From Gemmatimonadota bacterium (GTDB lineage Bacteria > Latescibacterota > UBA2968 > UBA8231): DNA of 64,000 bases. The stretch is from assembly GCA_009840005.1 (NCBI GenBank), contig VXOR01000103.1, forward strand, positions 2,727 to 66,726, read 5' to 3'. A model generated the notes under the pieces. The model made no database searches. It worked only from the letters and a program-made list of their open reading frames with translations, and had not been told where the DNA came from. The position numbers and the translations under genes were made by a program. Positions within the stretch are counted from its first letter, which is position 1. Each line of letters starts with the position of its first letter. Shown piece after piece: positions 41,995 through 50,256 of the stretch.

Positions 41995-44667
41995 TCACTT
42001 GACGAGGACCATGGTTCGCGTTGACTGCGAGGTTTCCGTCGTCAACCGATAGAAGAATATCCCGGAACCAGCGGACTCTCCGCGATCGTTCCGGCCGTCC
42101 CAGGGTATCCGGTGTCTGCCCGCTCGATAAACGCCCTCCATCAGGGTGGCCACCAATTGGCCGGTCACGCTGAAAATTTCCAGCGAAAGATGCTCCGTTC
42201 GCGGTAGGTGAAAGGCGATGTGGGTTTCGCTATTGAAGGGATTGGGATAGTTCTGCAAGAGGTTAAACGACTGCGGTGTGCCCTCGTCCGTCTCGCTCGC
42301 GACAGATGTAGGTGGCACCAACACGCTGTTGGCCCGCCCCGGAGTGCCCCCCACCGGGATGGAAGCCCGCCAGTGCATGGGGTCCGCATTGTCCAGGCTA
42401 TAGTGAAGCAACTCCAGCGTGGGACCGTCGCCGTCCGCCTCCACCGGCCACGGACTCTCGTCTAGGTAGGTAAAAGAATCGACCAGTAATCCATCGCTGT
42501 CGAAGAGGCGAACCAGCTCTCCACTGTTCCTCAATCCGAAATCGAAGTCTCCGACACAAGAGGCCCCGAGGAGGGATTCGAGAGCCGCACCATCTCGGCA
42601 CAACACCAAAAATCCGCGCGGCTTGATGAGCGTCCCATCGGGCAGCACAAAGGAATGGTCGTCATCGTCGTCTTGAAAGTTCCAACCGGAAAGATCGACG
42701 GAAGCATCGTTGGGATTGTACAACTCGACCCAATCTCCCGTATCCAGATCATCCGCTGAATGATAGTTGATTTCGTTGATCACAATGGATGGTATCGGAA
42801 GATCGACAGCGCTGTAGGTCTCGTTGACGCGAGCCGTCATCACCGTCAGTGTGGGCGTCAAAAGCTTCATCGTGTTGCCTAGCGAGACCTCGAAAAAAAG
42901 GTTGCCGAAGACGGGCGAGTCCGGAAACAGGTCCCCGGCGGCATCTCTGTTCGAGGAAAGGATCAGGCTGGTGCCCGCCTCGATGTTCGTCCCGGGCGGG
43001 AACATGAAGCGGTTGAAATACTCCCCGGCTTCAAAGCTGCAGTAGGAAAGGTTCAGATTCAACTCCCCGGCATTGATGATCTCGATGAAATATTCATCGC
43101 GTATCCGATGAACGTCTCCGATCTGCAAGTGTCGATACTCCTCGATATCGGCGTGATTCACATTCAAAGCGAACGTCTTCGTGGCCCTGTAATTGATGTA
43201 GTATAGCCCGTTGGAGGGATAGCTGTAGTTTCCGGCCCTGAAAGCATAGGGCACGAGGCCCGTGTGGTTTTTGGGCAGCACGAGACGATTGCCGTAAACG
43301 AGATCCCCCGCCTGTAGATCATCGTGTCGGCCATCGTCGAACAGCGCGAGTTGCTTGACCGTGATCTCTTCTCCCCGTGTCTCGTAAGACGACAAATCCA
43401 TGATGTATTCGACCACGACGGCCTGGGGGCTGCGCGAAGTGGCTCGAAACACCACGCCGCGATCATCGGCATTGGGCGAGGGAAACGGATCGGAGCAGTA
43501 CAAGTCCGCTAGAAGGTCCTTTTTCTTTTCGACAAAGGGGAAATCCGTCAGGAACGATCTCCTCGCCGTTAGAAAGCCTTTCAGGCGTGCGATATCATCG
43601 TCAAATTCGGCGTTGGTGCCAACCTTGGCTTTGTCCAGATAAACGTCCGACTTGATCAACTCGTACGTTGAATCGATCTCGGCCTCCACCGCGGCGAATC
43701 CGTGCTCAATGACGAAACTGACCTTGCTCCAGAACGACTCGCGCCAAGCGTCGTATTCCATCAACCGCTGAAATAGAAGATGGTGGTTCAGATGGGGGTG
43801 TTCGGAGACCGTTTCAAAGTAGGGCCGGTATTCCCCGGTCCAGTGATTGCCGAAGGAAGCGTCGTGATCCCAGGGTAAAATTTGCTGCAAGCGCCCGCTC
43901 AGGTCGAAATAGAGCAGCATATTCTTCGTCACGGCGTCTGTACTGGAGATCGCATAGGCGACTGCAAAGTATTGAAGCACATTCTCTACATCCACCAGAA
44001 GGGAAATCCGCTCTGCAAAATCCTCATACGTCAGATAGAGAAGCTGATTGAATAGCCGTTGCCCATTGATATAGTCGGATTCACCTCCCACCTTCTTGTT
44101 CCACGAAAAAAGGTAGGTGTCGTAATCCAGCAATGGCGCTGTATTCCCACCGTGATCCTCGGCTTTGTAGAGACTTCCGAGCTCGTAGTCGTACCGCCGC
44201 AGAAGATCCTGATCAGGCTCCTCTACCTGGACGAAGACGCCCATGAAGTCATCGTTGACCATCAGGCTGATGTGCTCGGTATTCGGCGCTGGATGACCGA
44301 TGAACTGATACAACCTCATGGCCAGCGCGTTGCGCATCAACGAGAGATCCGAGTATTCCGCTTTGAGGTTGAGCTCCCTGACTCCAACCGGATTGGCTGA
44401 ATCCTCAAACCAGACCTTCCAGCTTTTCTTTGGGTACTCGCGGGACGACATCCCGCCCCGGAATCGCACCTCGCACTCGAGAACCTCTCCCGCGAAGGAA
44501 AATTGGGCGGGATAGCGGACATTGCTGTGGGGGGACTGGTAGAGGGCACTCAGGTCGGCGGGATCGACGGTCAGGTGATAGGTTGGAAGCTCGAGCCGTT
44601 GATCTTGGGCTTGGAGAGAAGACGCGTACATGAACACCGCAACGAAAACGAGCGCTAGCTTCCTCAT
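41995..44667 (-). CDS. Secreted CotH-kinase/lamin-tail protein with FlgD or Por-type C-terminus
   Basis: An exported protein of about 890 residues. A signal peptide (RKLALVFVAVFMYASSLQA) starts at the ATG of 44667. Residues up to about 390 form a CotH-like kinase region (RFRGGMSSREYPKKSWKVWF, then ILPWDHDASFGNHW, where aspartates of the catalytic centre lie). A lamin-tail domain follows near residue 650 (IVINEINYHSADDLDTGDWVELYNPNDASVDLSGW). The end (LLQNYPNPFNSETHIAF, then GRHRIPWDGRNDRGESAGSGIFFYRL) is the module used for Por secretion or FlgD-like folding in FCB bacteria. CotH kinases phosphorylate spore-coat proteins; here a surface protein or glycan is the likely target. Confidence 0.87.
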   Translation of the reverse strand: MRKLALVFVAVFMYASSLQAQDQRLELPTYHLTVDPADLSALYQSPHSNVRYPAQFSFAGEVLECEVRFRGGMSSREYPKKSWKVWFEDSANPVGVRELNLKAEYSDLSLMRNALAMRLYQFIGHPAPNTEHISLMVNDDFMGVFVQVEEPDQDLLRRYDYELGSLYKAEDHGGNTAPLLDYDTYLFSWNKKVGGESDYINGQRLFNQLLYLTYEDFAERISLLVDVENVLQYFAVAYAISSTDAVTKNMLLYFDLSGRLQQILPWDHDASFGNHWTGEYRPYFETVSEHPHLNHHLLFQRLMEYDAWRESFWSKVSFVIEHGFAAVEAEIDSTYELIKSDVYLDKAKVGTNAEFDDDIARLKGFLTARRSFLTDFPFVEKKKDLLADLYCSDPFPSPNADDRGVVFRATSRSPQAVVVEYIMDLSSYETRGEEITVKQLALFDDGRHDDLQAGDLVYGNRLVLPKNHTGLVPYAFRAGNYSYPSNGLYYINYRATKTFALNVNHADIEEYRHLQIGDVHRIRDEYFIEIINAGELNLNLSYCSFEAGEYFNRFMFPPGTNIEAGTSLILSSNRDAAGDLFPDSPVFGNLFFEVSLGNTMKLLTPTLTVMTARVNETYSAVDLPIPSIVINEINYHSADDLDTGDWVELYNPNDASVDLSGWNFQDDDDDHSFVLPDGTLIKPRGFLVLCRDGAALESLLGASCVGDFDFGLRNSGELVRLFDSDGLLVDSFTYLDESPWPVEADGDGPTLELLHYSLDNADPMHWRASIPVGGTPGRANSVLVPPTSVASETDEGTPQSFNLLQNYPNPFNSETHIAFHLPRTEHLSLEIFSVTGQLVATLMEGVYRAGRHRIPWDGRNDRGESAGSGIFFYRLTTETSQSTRTMVLVK

Positions 44668-44883
44668 GGTCACAAAGCCTTGATTCAAGGAATTTAGATG
44701 ACGCCACTTCACCAGTTCGGGTAAGATGCCATGAACCTACCCTCGTGGCAAGGGTTGCCCGGTAAGCGACAAAACCCTTGTCGCATCGCTGCTGCTTCGG
44801 ACGCGAACGCTTGCATATTTAAACATTATTATTGCGTAAAAGATAATTATATTTTAACTTATTTAAAAATTAATTGAATAAAA
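44668..44883. other. AT-rich divergent intergenic region
   Basis: These 216 bp separate the divergent CotH-like gene and the second DUF2089 gene. From about 44815 the sequence is very AT-rich (runs of TTATTATT, ATAATTATATTTTAACTT), like the leader of the first DUF2089 operon at 8810-8890. A promoter is expected there, but no unique -35/-10 pair can be picked. Confidence 0.5.
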
Positions 44884-45219
44884 ATGAATCATATTGATCC
44901 AATACAAAACCCACGCTTGCCCACCCATTGCCCGAGTTGTGCCGCGGCCCTGCAGGTCGCCCGCCTAGACTGCACCGAGTGCGACACGGCCGTGCTAGGG
45001 GACTTTGACCTACCGCCGTTAGCCCGCCTTGCCCCAGAGGACCAGACCTTTGTGCTCTGCTTCCTCCAGACCGGCGGCAATCTCAAGCACATGGCCAAAC
45101 TCTACGGCGTCTCCTACCCCACTCTGCGCAACCGCCTCGATACCCTCGTCGAGCAACTGGGGCCTTTAGAAGAGGCGGAAAGCCCAAAGGACACGCCCGG
45201 CAAAGTCGAGCAAGAGTGA
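44884..45219 (+). CDS. DUF2089-family regulator with zinc ribbon
   Basis: A 111-residue regulator with both parts of the family: a zinc ribbon CPSC (about residue 18) and CTEC (about 33), and the helix-turn-helix core LPPLARLAPEDQTFVLCFL, GGNLKHMAKLYGVSYPTLRNRLDTLVEQL. It is a paralogue of the zinc-less protein at 8903. The ATG follows an extremely AT-rich leader without a clear ribosome binding site. Two membrane-protein genes follow, so it probably controls an envelope-related operon. Confidence 0.86.
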   Translation: MNHIDPIQNPRLPTHCPSCAAALQVARLDCTECDTAVLGDFDLPPLARLAPEDQTFVLCFLQTGGNLKHMAKLYGVSYPTLRNRLDTLVEQLGPLEEAESPKDTPGKVEQE

Positions 45220-45246
45220 CGCGCATTTCACAGAAAGAAGCTCGCC

Positions 45247-46233
45247 ATGGACGCTCCCCACACCCGCACGACCTCAGCCTGGCACCTGTGGCTGTTCAAT
45301 CCCTTTCACTTCCTGGCCGGCGGCCAAGCCCTAGCCTGGGGCCTAGCGTGTATCGCTTTGACCGCCTGGCTCGGCGGCATCTTCGATTTCCGCTTCACAG
45401 GCGTGATTTCCTTCCAGCGCACGGCCCCGGCCCCGCTCTGGCACGCCATAGCACAGGGCTTCATGGCCTGGGCCATCCCCAGCGCCCTGCTCTACATCGG
45501 CGGCCGCCTGATCAGTCGCAGCCGCGTGCGCCCCATCGACGTCTTCGGCACCCAAGCTCTGGCCCGGGCTCCCTGGCTACTCATAGCCCTAATCGCGGTG
45601 TCGCCGCCCTTTCGCAGCATCACCGCGAAGTTGCTCACCGAGCCCTTTCTCGATCTCTCCGCGTGGGGAGTTGCCTTCATAAGTTTGGTGGCCCTAGTGC
45701 TGATACTGCTGCTGGTCTGGACGGTGTTCCTGATGTACCGCGCCTTTGCCGTTTCGTGCAATGTCGCCAGTGGTCGGGCCATTGCCGTATTCATCGCCGC
45801 TATCGCCATAGGCGAGATCGCCACCGGAGCGGCGGGACGCCTGCTGCCGGGGACCGCAGCCCCCCAGCCCCTTACCAGCGCACCCGTTCAGTCCGAACAA
45901 CACCATCTGGCCGCACAACTGGCCACCCAAATCCTCCAGGCCCACGAGCAGGGTCGCTTTGAAGCCCTGGGGCCAGAGGCCGCCGAGGGCTTTCGCAAGG
46001 CTTTCACCGCAGAAATCCAGCGCCACAGCTACCAACAACTCCGGCAGCTCTTCGGCACCTTTGAGGGCCTAGACTTCGTCGAGACCCACTCCATAGAAAG
46101 CCAGCCGAACCTGTTGATCCACCGCTTCAGAGGCCGGTACAGTACCGCATCACCCGAAGTGCGCGTCGTCCTCGACCAAGACGGCAAGCTGACGGGCCTG
46201 TGGATCAAGCCCTGGCAGGATCAGATGCAGTGA
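45247..46233 (+). CDS. YIP1-like membrane protein with DUF3887-like C-terminus
   Basis: A 328-residue protein. Five or so membrane segments lie between residues 25 and 200 (GQALAWGLACIALTAWLGGIF, AIAQGFMAWAIPSALLYIGG, SLVALVLILLLVWTVFLMYR), in the pattern of bacterial YIP1 proteins, beginning with WHLWLFNPFHFLAGG. After a linker, residues 225-328 (LAAQLATQILQAHEQGRFEALG and LRQLFGTFEGLDFVETH) look like a periplasmic DUF3887-type domain. A ribosome binding site (AGAAAGAAG) precedes the ATG. The stop overlaps the next start. Role unknown, probably in envelope homeostasis. Confidence 0.72.
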   Translation: MDAPHTRTTSAWHLWLFNPFHFLAGGQALAWGLACIALTAWLGGIFDFRFTGVISFQRTAPAPLWHAIAQGFMAWAIPSALLYIGGRLISRSRVRPIDVFGTQALARAPWLLIALIAVSPPFRSITAKLLTEPFLDLSAWGVAFISLVALVLILLLVWTVFLMYRAFAVSCNVASGRAIAVFIAAIAIGEIATGAAGRLLPGTAAPQPLTSAPVQSEQHHLAAQLATQILQAHEQGRFEALGPEAAEGFRKAFTAEIQRHSYQQLRQLFGTFEGLDFVETHSIESQPNLLIHRFRGRYSTASPEVRVVLDQDGKLTGLWIKPWQDQMQ

Positions 46234-46721
46234 ACACCTACCGCCACACCCAGTTCGGCGCGGTCATCGTCATCAGCATCGGCACGGGCATCGCCGTCAT
46301 CATCGCCTCGGCCGCCATATCGCTGGCCGTCTTGCCCGCGTCCGCGTGGGTGCTCGAAACAGCCACCATCGCGCTGCTAGGCAGCATAGTGGTATTCCTC
46401 GCCATAGTCTTGGCCCTGTTCGCCAGCCTGACGGTCGAGATCGATGCCGAGTACCTCCGCATCCGCTTTGGCATCGGCCTGATCCGCAAGCGCTTCCCCC
46501 TCGATCAAATCGACACCTGCCGACCGGTGAGCAACCCCTGGATCTACGGCTTGGGCATCCGCCTGACTCCCCACGGCTGGCTCTACAATGTCTCGGGAGT
46601 GGAGGCGGTGGAGCTGAAAATGAAGAGCGGCAAGACCTGCCGCATCGGCACGGACGAGCCCGAGGTCCTAACCGCCGCTCTCCAAGAAGCACTGGACAGC
46701 TCGAAGCCAGTGTCGGAGTGA
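46230..46721 (+). CDS. Membrane-anchored PH-like domain protein
   Basis: A 163-residue protein beginning with GTG inside the stop region of the YIP1-like gene (coupled). Two membrane helices (residues 11-35 and 42-66, AVIVISIGTGIAVIIASAAI and TIALLGSIVVFLAIVLALFA) are followed by a compact cytoplasmic domain (VEIDAEYLRIRFGIGLIRKRFPLDQIDTCRPV to LTAALQEAL) that resembles bacterial pleckstrin-homology domains. The third gene of the DUF2089 operon. Function unknown. Confidence 0.75.
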   Translation: MNTYRHTQFGAVIVISIGTGIAVIIASAAISLAVLPASAWVLETATIALLGSIVVFLAIVLALFASLTVEIDAEYLRIRFGIGLIRKRFPLDQIDTCRPVSNPWIYGLGIRLTPHGWLYNVSGVEAVELKMKSGKTCRIGTDEPEVLTAALQEALDSSKPVSE

Positions 46722-46778
46722 CTTACCTGATCATCCCGCTCGTTGATGACGTAGATGCAGTGGTATCCAGCATGTACA

Positions 46779-46934
46779 TCAGCGAATATCGTCCCGCGCA
46801 TCGAGCGGCGGCTGGTGTCGTGCTGGTAAGGAGCCACGCGAGTCAGAGTTGAAGTACTCGCACCAGTTCTTTTTACGCGGACGTAGGGTGAGCTGGTTCT
46901 TGGCTATGCCTTTGTAATCCGGTATTTTACTCAT
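46779..46934 (-). CDS. Small open frame or gene remnant (51 residues)
   Basis: A minus-strand frame with ATG at 46934 behind GAGAAGTGAAAACG encodes SKIPDYKGIAKNQLTLRPRK then KNWCEYFNSDSRGSL. It reads like a protein N-terminus. The neighbouring minus-strand frame then continues with RSMRGTIFADVHAGYHCIYVINERDDQV to about 46725, so a frameshifted small gene is possible. I do not recognise the family. The rest of the 335-bp gap (46722-47056) shows nothing else. Confidence 0.35.
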   Translation of the reverse strand: MSKIPDYKGIAKNQLTLRPRKKNWCEYFNSDSRGSLPARHQPPLDARDDIR

Positions 46935-47056
46935 CGTTTTCACTTCTCAGAAAAATGATATATCTCAGGATGTACTACCTTGGTGCATCCGTCAAGGGTG
47001 CAACTCGGGTAGCGCCGGGCACTTCACCACGCCTGTCCTATTCTAAGAGGTAGAGC

Positions 47057-47833
47057 ATGACAGACGACGAAAAGTATTTCTTCGACCTCAACGGCTACCT
47101 CGTCCTCAGAGATGTCGTCGATCCAGACACCATCCGCCGCTGCAACGAGGCCATCGATCACTACGACGACCAGATCGAAGTCCACGAGCGCCGCTTTGAA
47201 GGCGAGTCTAAAGCCCTGACCAGCGATGTCCGACAACGCTGGAGTGACGAGATGGTCGCCTGGGAGCGCCCCTACTGCGAGCCCTTTCGCCAATTGATGG
47301 TACACCCCCGCCTCAAACCCTACTTGCGCGAAATAATCGGCGACTATCACATGGCCACGCGGCCGCGACTCATTGTGATGGACCAAGGCTGCGCTGGTCA
47401 CTACCTCCACGGCGGCCAACTCGATCGGCTGTCCTATTCGCTGACCTATCACTGGAAATTCGGCAAGATCTACAACAGCCTGACCCTAGTGGAATTCCCA
47501 CTGGCCGACGAAGGCCCCGGCGACGGCGGCTTGGCCGTAGTCCCCGGCGGCCATAAAGCCAACTATCCGATCCCCGAAGCGTTGCGCGATTGCGAGGCTT
47601 TCCAAGACGAAATCGTCGAAGTCAACGTGCGCACCGGCGACGTGGTGATCTTCGCCGAAACCACCATTCACGGCACCCTAGTCTGGCAGGCGGACCACCA
47701 GCGCCGCACCCTGCTCTATTCCTACTGCCCGCGCTACCAAACCCTCACTCCCCCAATCTCCGAAGTATCGTATCCTTCCTACGTCCAAGACATGACGCCA
47801 GAGCAACAAGCCCTCCTCCGGCCACCGCACTAA
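47057..47833 (+). CDS. PhyH-family protein with HxG at the iron site (copy 1)
   Basis: A 258-residue PhyH-like protein. The double-stranded beta-helix core is clear (SLTLVEFPLADEGPGDGGLAVVPGGHKANYP, then VVIFAETTIHGTLVWQADHQRRTLLYSY with the distal histidine and arginines), but the iron motif is H118-G-G120 in GHYLHGGQ: glycine replaces the usual aspartate. It is followed 18 bp later by a close paralogue with the same change, so they probably arose by tandem duplication. An AAGAGGTAGAGC precedes the ATG. Substrate unknown. Confidence 0.87.
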   Translation: MTDDEKYFFDLNGYLVLRDVVDPDTIRRCNEAIDHYDDQIEVHERRFEGESKALTSDVRQRWSDEMVAWERPYCEPFRQLMVHPRLKPYLREIIGDYHMATRPRLIVMDQGCAGHYLHGGQLDRLSYSLTYHWKFGKIYNSLTLVEFPLADEGPGDGGLAVVPGGHKANYPIPEALRDCEAFQDEIVEVNVRTGDVVIFAETTIHGTLVWQADHQRRTLLYSYCPRYQTLTPPISEVSYPSYVQDMTPEQQALLRPPH

Positions 47834-47851
47834 AAGCGAACCCAAAGCCCT

Positions 47852-48622
47852 ATGAACGACGACGATAAATTCTTCTTCGACCTCAAAGGCTTCGTCCACC
47901 TCAAGGGGGTGCTGAGCCAAGAGGAAGTGGACCGCTGCAACGCCGCCATCGACGCCCATGCCGATCGCTTTTTCCAGCCCGAGCGCACCCTCGAAGGAGA
48001 CTCCAAGGTCCTCGGTGGCGTGAACAAGCAAAAGTGGATGGAGGGCATGTTGGAATGGAAGCGCCCGCACTGCGAGCCTTTTCGCGACCTACTCGTCCAC
48101 GCCAAAATACAGCCCTATCTCAACGAACTGCTCGGCGGCGGCTATCGTTTAGATCACGGCCCCTTGCTCATTGCCATGGACAAAGGCGACGGCGGCCACT
48201 ATCTCCACGGCGGCGGCGTTGAGCGCCAGGACTTTTCGCAGACCTACACCTTCAAATACGGCCAGATGTTCTGCGGCCTGACCGCGGTCGAATTCCAGCT
48301 AGCCGACGAAGGCCCCGGCGACGGCGGCCTAGCGGTCATACCCGGATCCCACAAAGCCAATTACCCCCTACCCGAGAAGCTGTCCCTATACGAAGAACAC
48401 CGCGAGTACGTCAAAGAGGTCCACAGCCAAGCCGGCGACGCCATTATCTTCACCGAAGCACTGACCCACGGCACGCTGGTATGGCAGGGCGAACACCAGC
48501 GCCGCTCGCTGATCTACAAGTACAGTCCATCCTTCCAAGCCCACGCGCCCGGCTACCATCAGACGCAAGTTCCCGATTACATCCTCGACATGAGCGACGA
48601 AGAACGCGCCATGCTCAGTTAG
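47852..48622 (+). CDS. PhyH-family protein with HxG at the iron site (copy 2)
   Basis: A 256-residue tandem paralogue of the preceding gene. Shared blocks are FFDLKGFVHLKGV, the H119-G-G121 motif in GGHYLHGGG, LTAVEFQLADEGPGDGGLAV, IPGSHKANYPLPEKL and TEALTHGTLVWQGEHQRRSL. The glycine in place of the iron-binding aspartate is conserved between the copies despite clear divergence elsewhere, which suggests function rather than decay. It converges with the aldo/keto reductase gene. Confidence 0.87.
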   Translation: MNDDDKFFFDLKGFVHLKGVLSQEEVDRCNAAIDAHADRFFQPERTLEGDSKVLGGVNKQKWMEGMLEWKRPHCEPFRDLLVHAKIQPYLNELLGGGYRLDHGPLLIAMDKGDGGHYLHGGGVERQDFSQTYTFKYGQMFCGLTAVEFQLADEGPGDGGLAVIPGSHKANYPLPEKLSLYEEHREYVKEVHSQAGDAIIFTEALTHGTLVWQGEHQRRSLIYKYSPSFQAHAPGYHQTQVPDYILDMSDEERAMLS

Positions 48623-48655
48623 AGGCCTGAATCGGCTTCTCACGGACGGACAGAG

Positions 48656-49540
48656 TTACTCCGGCTCCTCACCAATACTCGCCAGCCGAGCCTTTGCCTC
48701 CGCGTAGAGAGCCGCAGGCAGTGGCCCCGCCAAAGCCGCAGCAACATTGGACTCCATGTGCTCGAGGTTCGTCGTGCCGACAATCGTCGTGTGGCACGCT
48801 GGATGCGCAAGAGTGAAGCGCAGGATAAACTCGTGGCGACTCATCCCGCCGATAAGTTCGTCCAGACCGGACTGATCCCACTTCGACTGGCGCTCCTCAT
48901 TGGCTCGGTGCCCCAAGCTAATGCCGCCGCGAATGAGAATGCCGGCCCCGGCGTCGGCCGCTTCCTGAATCATTCTTTCGTGCTCGCGTTCAAGGGCGGA
49001 GTAGGGAATCTGAAACACATCAAACGCACCTGACTCCACGAACGCGGCCAAGTGCGGCAGCGTGGAAGACACGCCGAAGAAACGGGTCTTTCCCGCCTGG
49101 CGAATATCCTCAAGCACTTCGATCAGCCCTCCTAGTTCAACGTCTTCCACAGTGGGATTGTGCATCTGTAGCAGATCTACGCAGTCGGTCTTCAGGCGGC
49201 GCAGGCTCTGGTCGATGTTGGTGCGCAGGCGCTCGGCCGTCCACAGGTGGCTTGGGTCCAGTCTGTTCCCCTCCTCATCGATGTTGCAGCCGCACTTGGT
49301 AGCTAGAAAAAACTCGTCGCGGCGATGGCTCAGATACTTGCCGACCCGTCCCTCGCTCGCACCGTAATCCGGAGCCGTGTCAACGAGGTTGATCCCAGCA
49401 TCAAGGGCCGCATTCAATACGCGGCCAGCCTGATCGTCGTACTCCGCCTCATCCGGCAAGCCGCGCTCAGCCGCTCCAAAGCCGAGTTGCGAGACCTCGA
49501 GGCCCGTGCGACCCAAAGTGCATTTAGTCAAATTGTCCAT
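48656..49540 (-). CDS. Aldo/keto reductase
   Basis: NADP-dependent TIM-barrel oxidoreductase of 294 residues. The catalytic tetrad is visible: Asp in NLVDTAPDYGAS with the following Tyr, Lys in FFLATKCG, and His in LLQMHNPTVED. FGVSSTLPHLAA, ILIRGGISLGHR and CHTTIVGTTNLEHMESNV are typical cofactor-binding elements near the end. GAGGAACC precedes the ATG. Members of this branch include fucose- or galactose-type dehydrogenases and uncharacterised reductases; the substrate is unknown. Confidence 0.88.
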   Translation of the reverse strand: MDNLTKCTLGRTGLEVSQLGFGAAERGLPDEAEYDDQAGRVLNAALDAGINLVDTAPDYGASEGRVGKYLSHRRDEFFLATKCGCNIDEEGNRLDPSHLWTAERLRTNIDQSLRRLKTDCVDLLQMHNPTVEDVELGGLIEVLEDIRQAGKTRFFGVSSTLPHLAAFVESGAFDVFQIPYSALEREHERMIQEAADAGAGILIRGGISLGHRANEERQSKWDQSGLDELIGGMSRHEFILRFTLAHPACHTTIVGTTNLEHMESNVAAALAGPLPAALYAEAKARLASIGEEPE

Positions 49541-49635
49541 GGTTCCTCCTCAAGTAGGTGTTACTAATCTCTGCTTGGAGACAGGTCAAGAATAATCTAA
49601 GTTACATGTTACAAGGGAGAGAGGGGAAGACCTAC

Positions 49636-49932
49636 TTGTCGCCGAGCCTCATAGAGCGCATAAGAGACAAGATCCGGGCTCGCCAATACGATATGTCCGC
49701 TCATGCTATGGAGGAGATGGCCGAGGATTTACTGGATATTGTCGATGTCGAGACAGCGGTATGGAACGGACAAATTGTCCGTACGGAAAGGGACGATCCG
49801 AGAGGAACGAAGTACATCATAGAAGGCACGGCTGTCGATCAGAAGATGCCAGTCGGCGTTGTCGGGCGTTTTACTGGAAACGACCGCTTCCTGATCATTA
49901 CGGTCTACGAAGTCACCGAACTTGAGGAATAA
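49636..49932 (+). CDS. DUF4258-family protein, probable toxin of a YgiT-linked pair
   Basis: Small protein of about 98 residues. SLIERIRDKIRARQYDMSAH, then AMEEMAEDLLDIVDVETAVW, DDPRGTKYIIEG and RFLIITVYEV follow the DUF4258 pattern, a RelE/MqsR-like fold with a catalytic histidine (SAHAMEEM). The TTG at 49636 is chosen because a purine-rich GGGAGAGAGGGGAAG lies just upstream and homologues start there; an ATG at 49606 is the alternative. Five base pairs separate it from the zinc-finger gene. Such pairs are regarded as toxin-antitoxin modules related to MqsRA. Confidence 0.8.
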   Translation: MSPSLIERIRDKIRARQYDMSAHAMEEMAEDLLDIVDVETAVWNGQIVRTERDDPRGTKYIIEGTAVDQKMPVGVVGRFTGNDRFLIITVYEVTELEE

Positions 49933-49937
49933 AGGCT

Positions 49938-50174
49938 ATGTACGGATACAATTGCGAATACTGCGACGGAACGGTTAAACCACGTCTTGTCGCGCATGAG
50001 GCGTTCAAGCACAAAGATAGGTTTGTGATTCTGGAAGATGTCGCGATAGGCGTCTGCGATTCGTGCGGCAATCGGTATTATTCCGCCGATATCCTTCATG
50101 TAGTGCACGAAATAGCCACGGGCAAGAAAGCAGCTAAACGCAATGAGGTAATTCCAGTAGGGCATTTGTTTTGA
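49938..50174 (+). CDS. YgiT-type zinc-finger protein, probable antitoxin
   Basis: A 78-residue protein with two CxxC pairs, CEYC near residue 6 and CDSC near residue 40, and the pattern VILEDVAIGVCDSCGNRYYSADILHVVHEIA, as in the zinc-binding half of MqsA. It lacks the C-terminal helix-turn-helix of full MqsA. It is the second gene of the pair with the DUF4258 protein, which is the usual order in this class of modules. An inverted repeat follows. Confidence 0.86.
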   Translation: MYGYNCEYCDGTVKPRLVAHEAFKHKDRFVILEDVAIGVCDSCGNRYYSADILHVVHEIATGKKAAKRNEVIPVGHLF

Positions 50175-50186
50175 TCCGCAGTAAGG

Positions 50187-50234
50187 CCCTGCGCCCGCAC
50201 ACTTCATCCGTCACGGCTTTGAGCGGGCGCAGGG
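50187..50234. terminator. Perfect 12-bp inverted repeat between convergent genes
   Basis: CCCTGCGCCCGC at 50187-50198 pairs exactly with GCGGGCGCAGGG at 50223-50234 around a 24-nt loop. It lies between the 3' ends of the YgiT-type gene and the 2-hydroxyacid dehydrogenase gene. There is no T-tract, so it may be a bidirectional terminator-like stem or a REP-type repeat. Confidence 0.55.
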
Positions 50235-50256
50235 TGTAGTTGGGTGAGCTTGGCAC

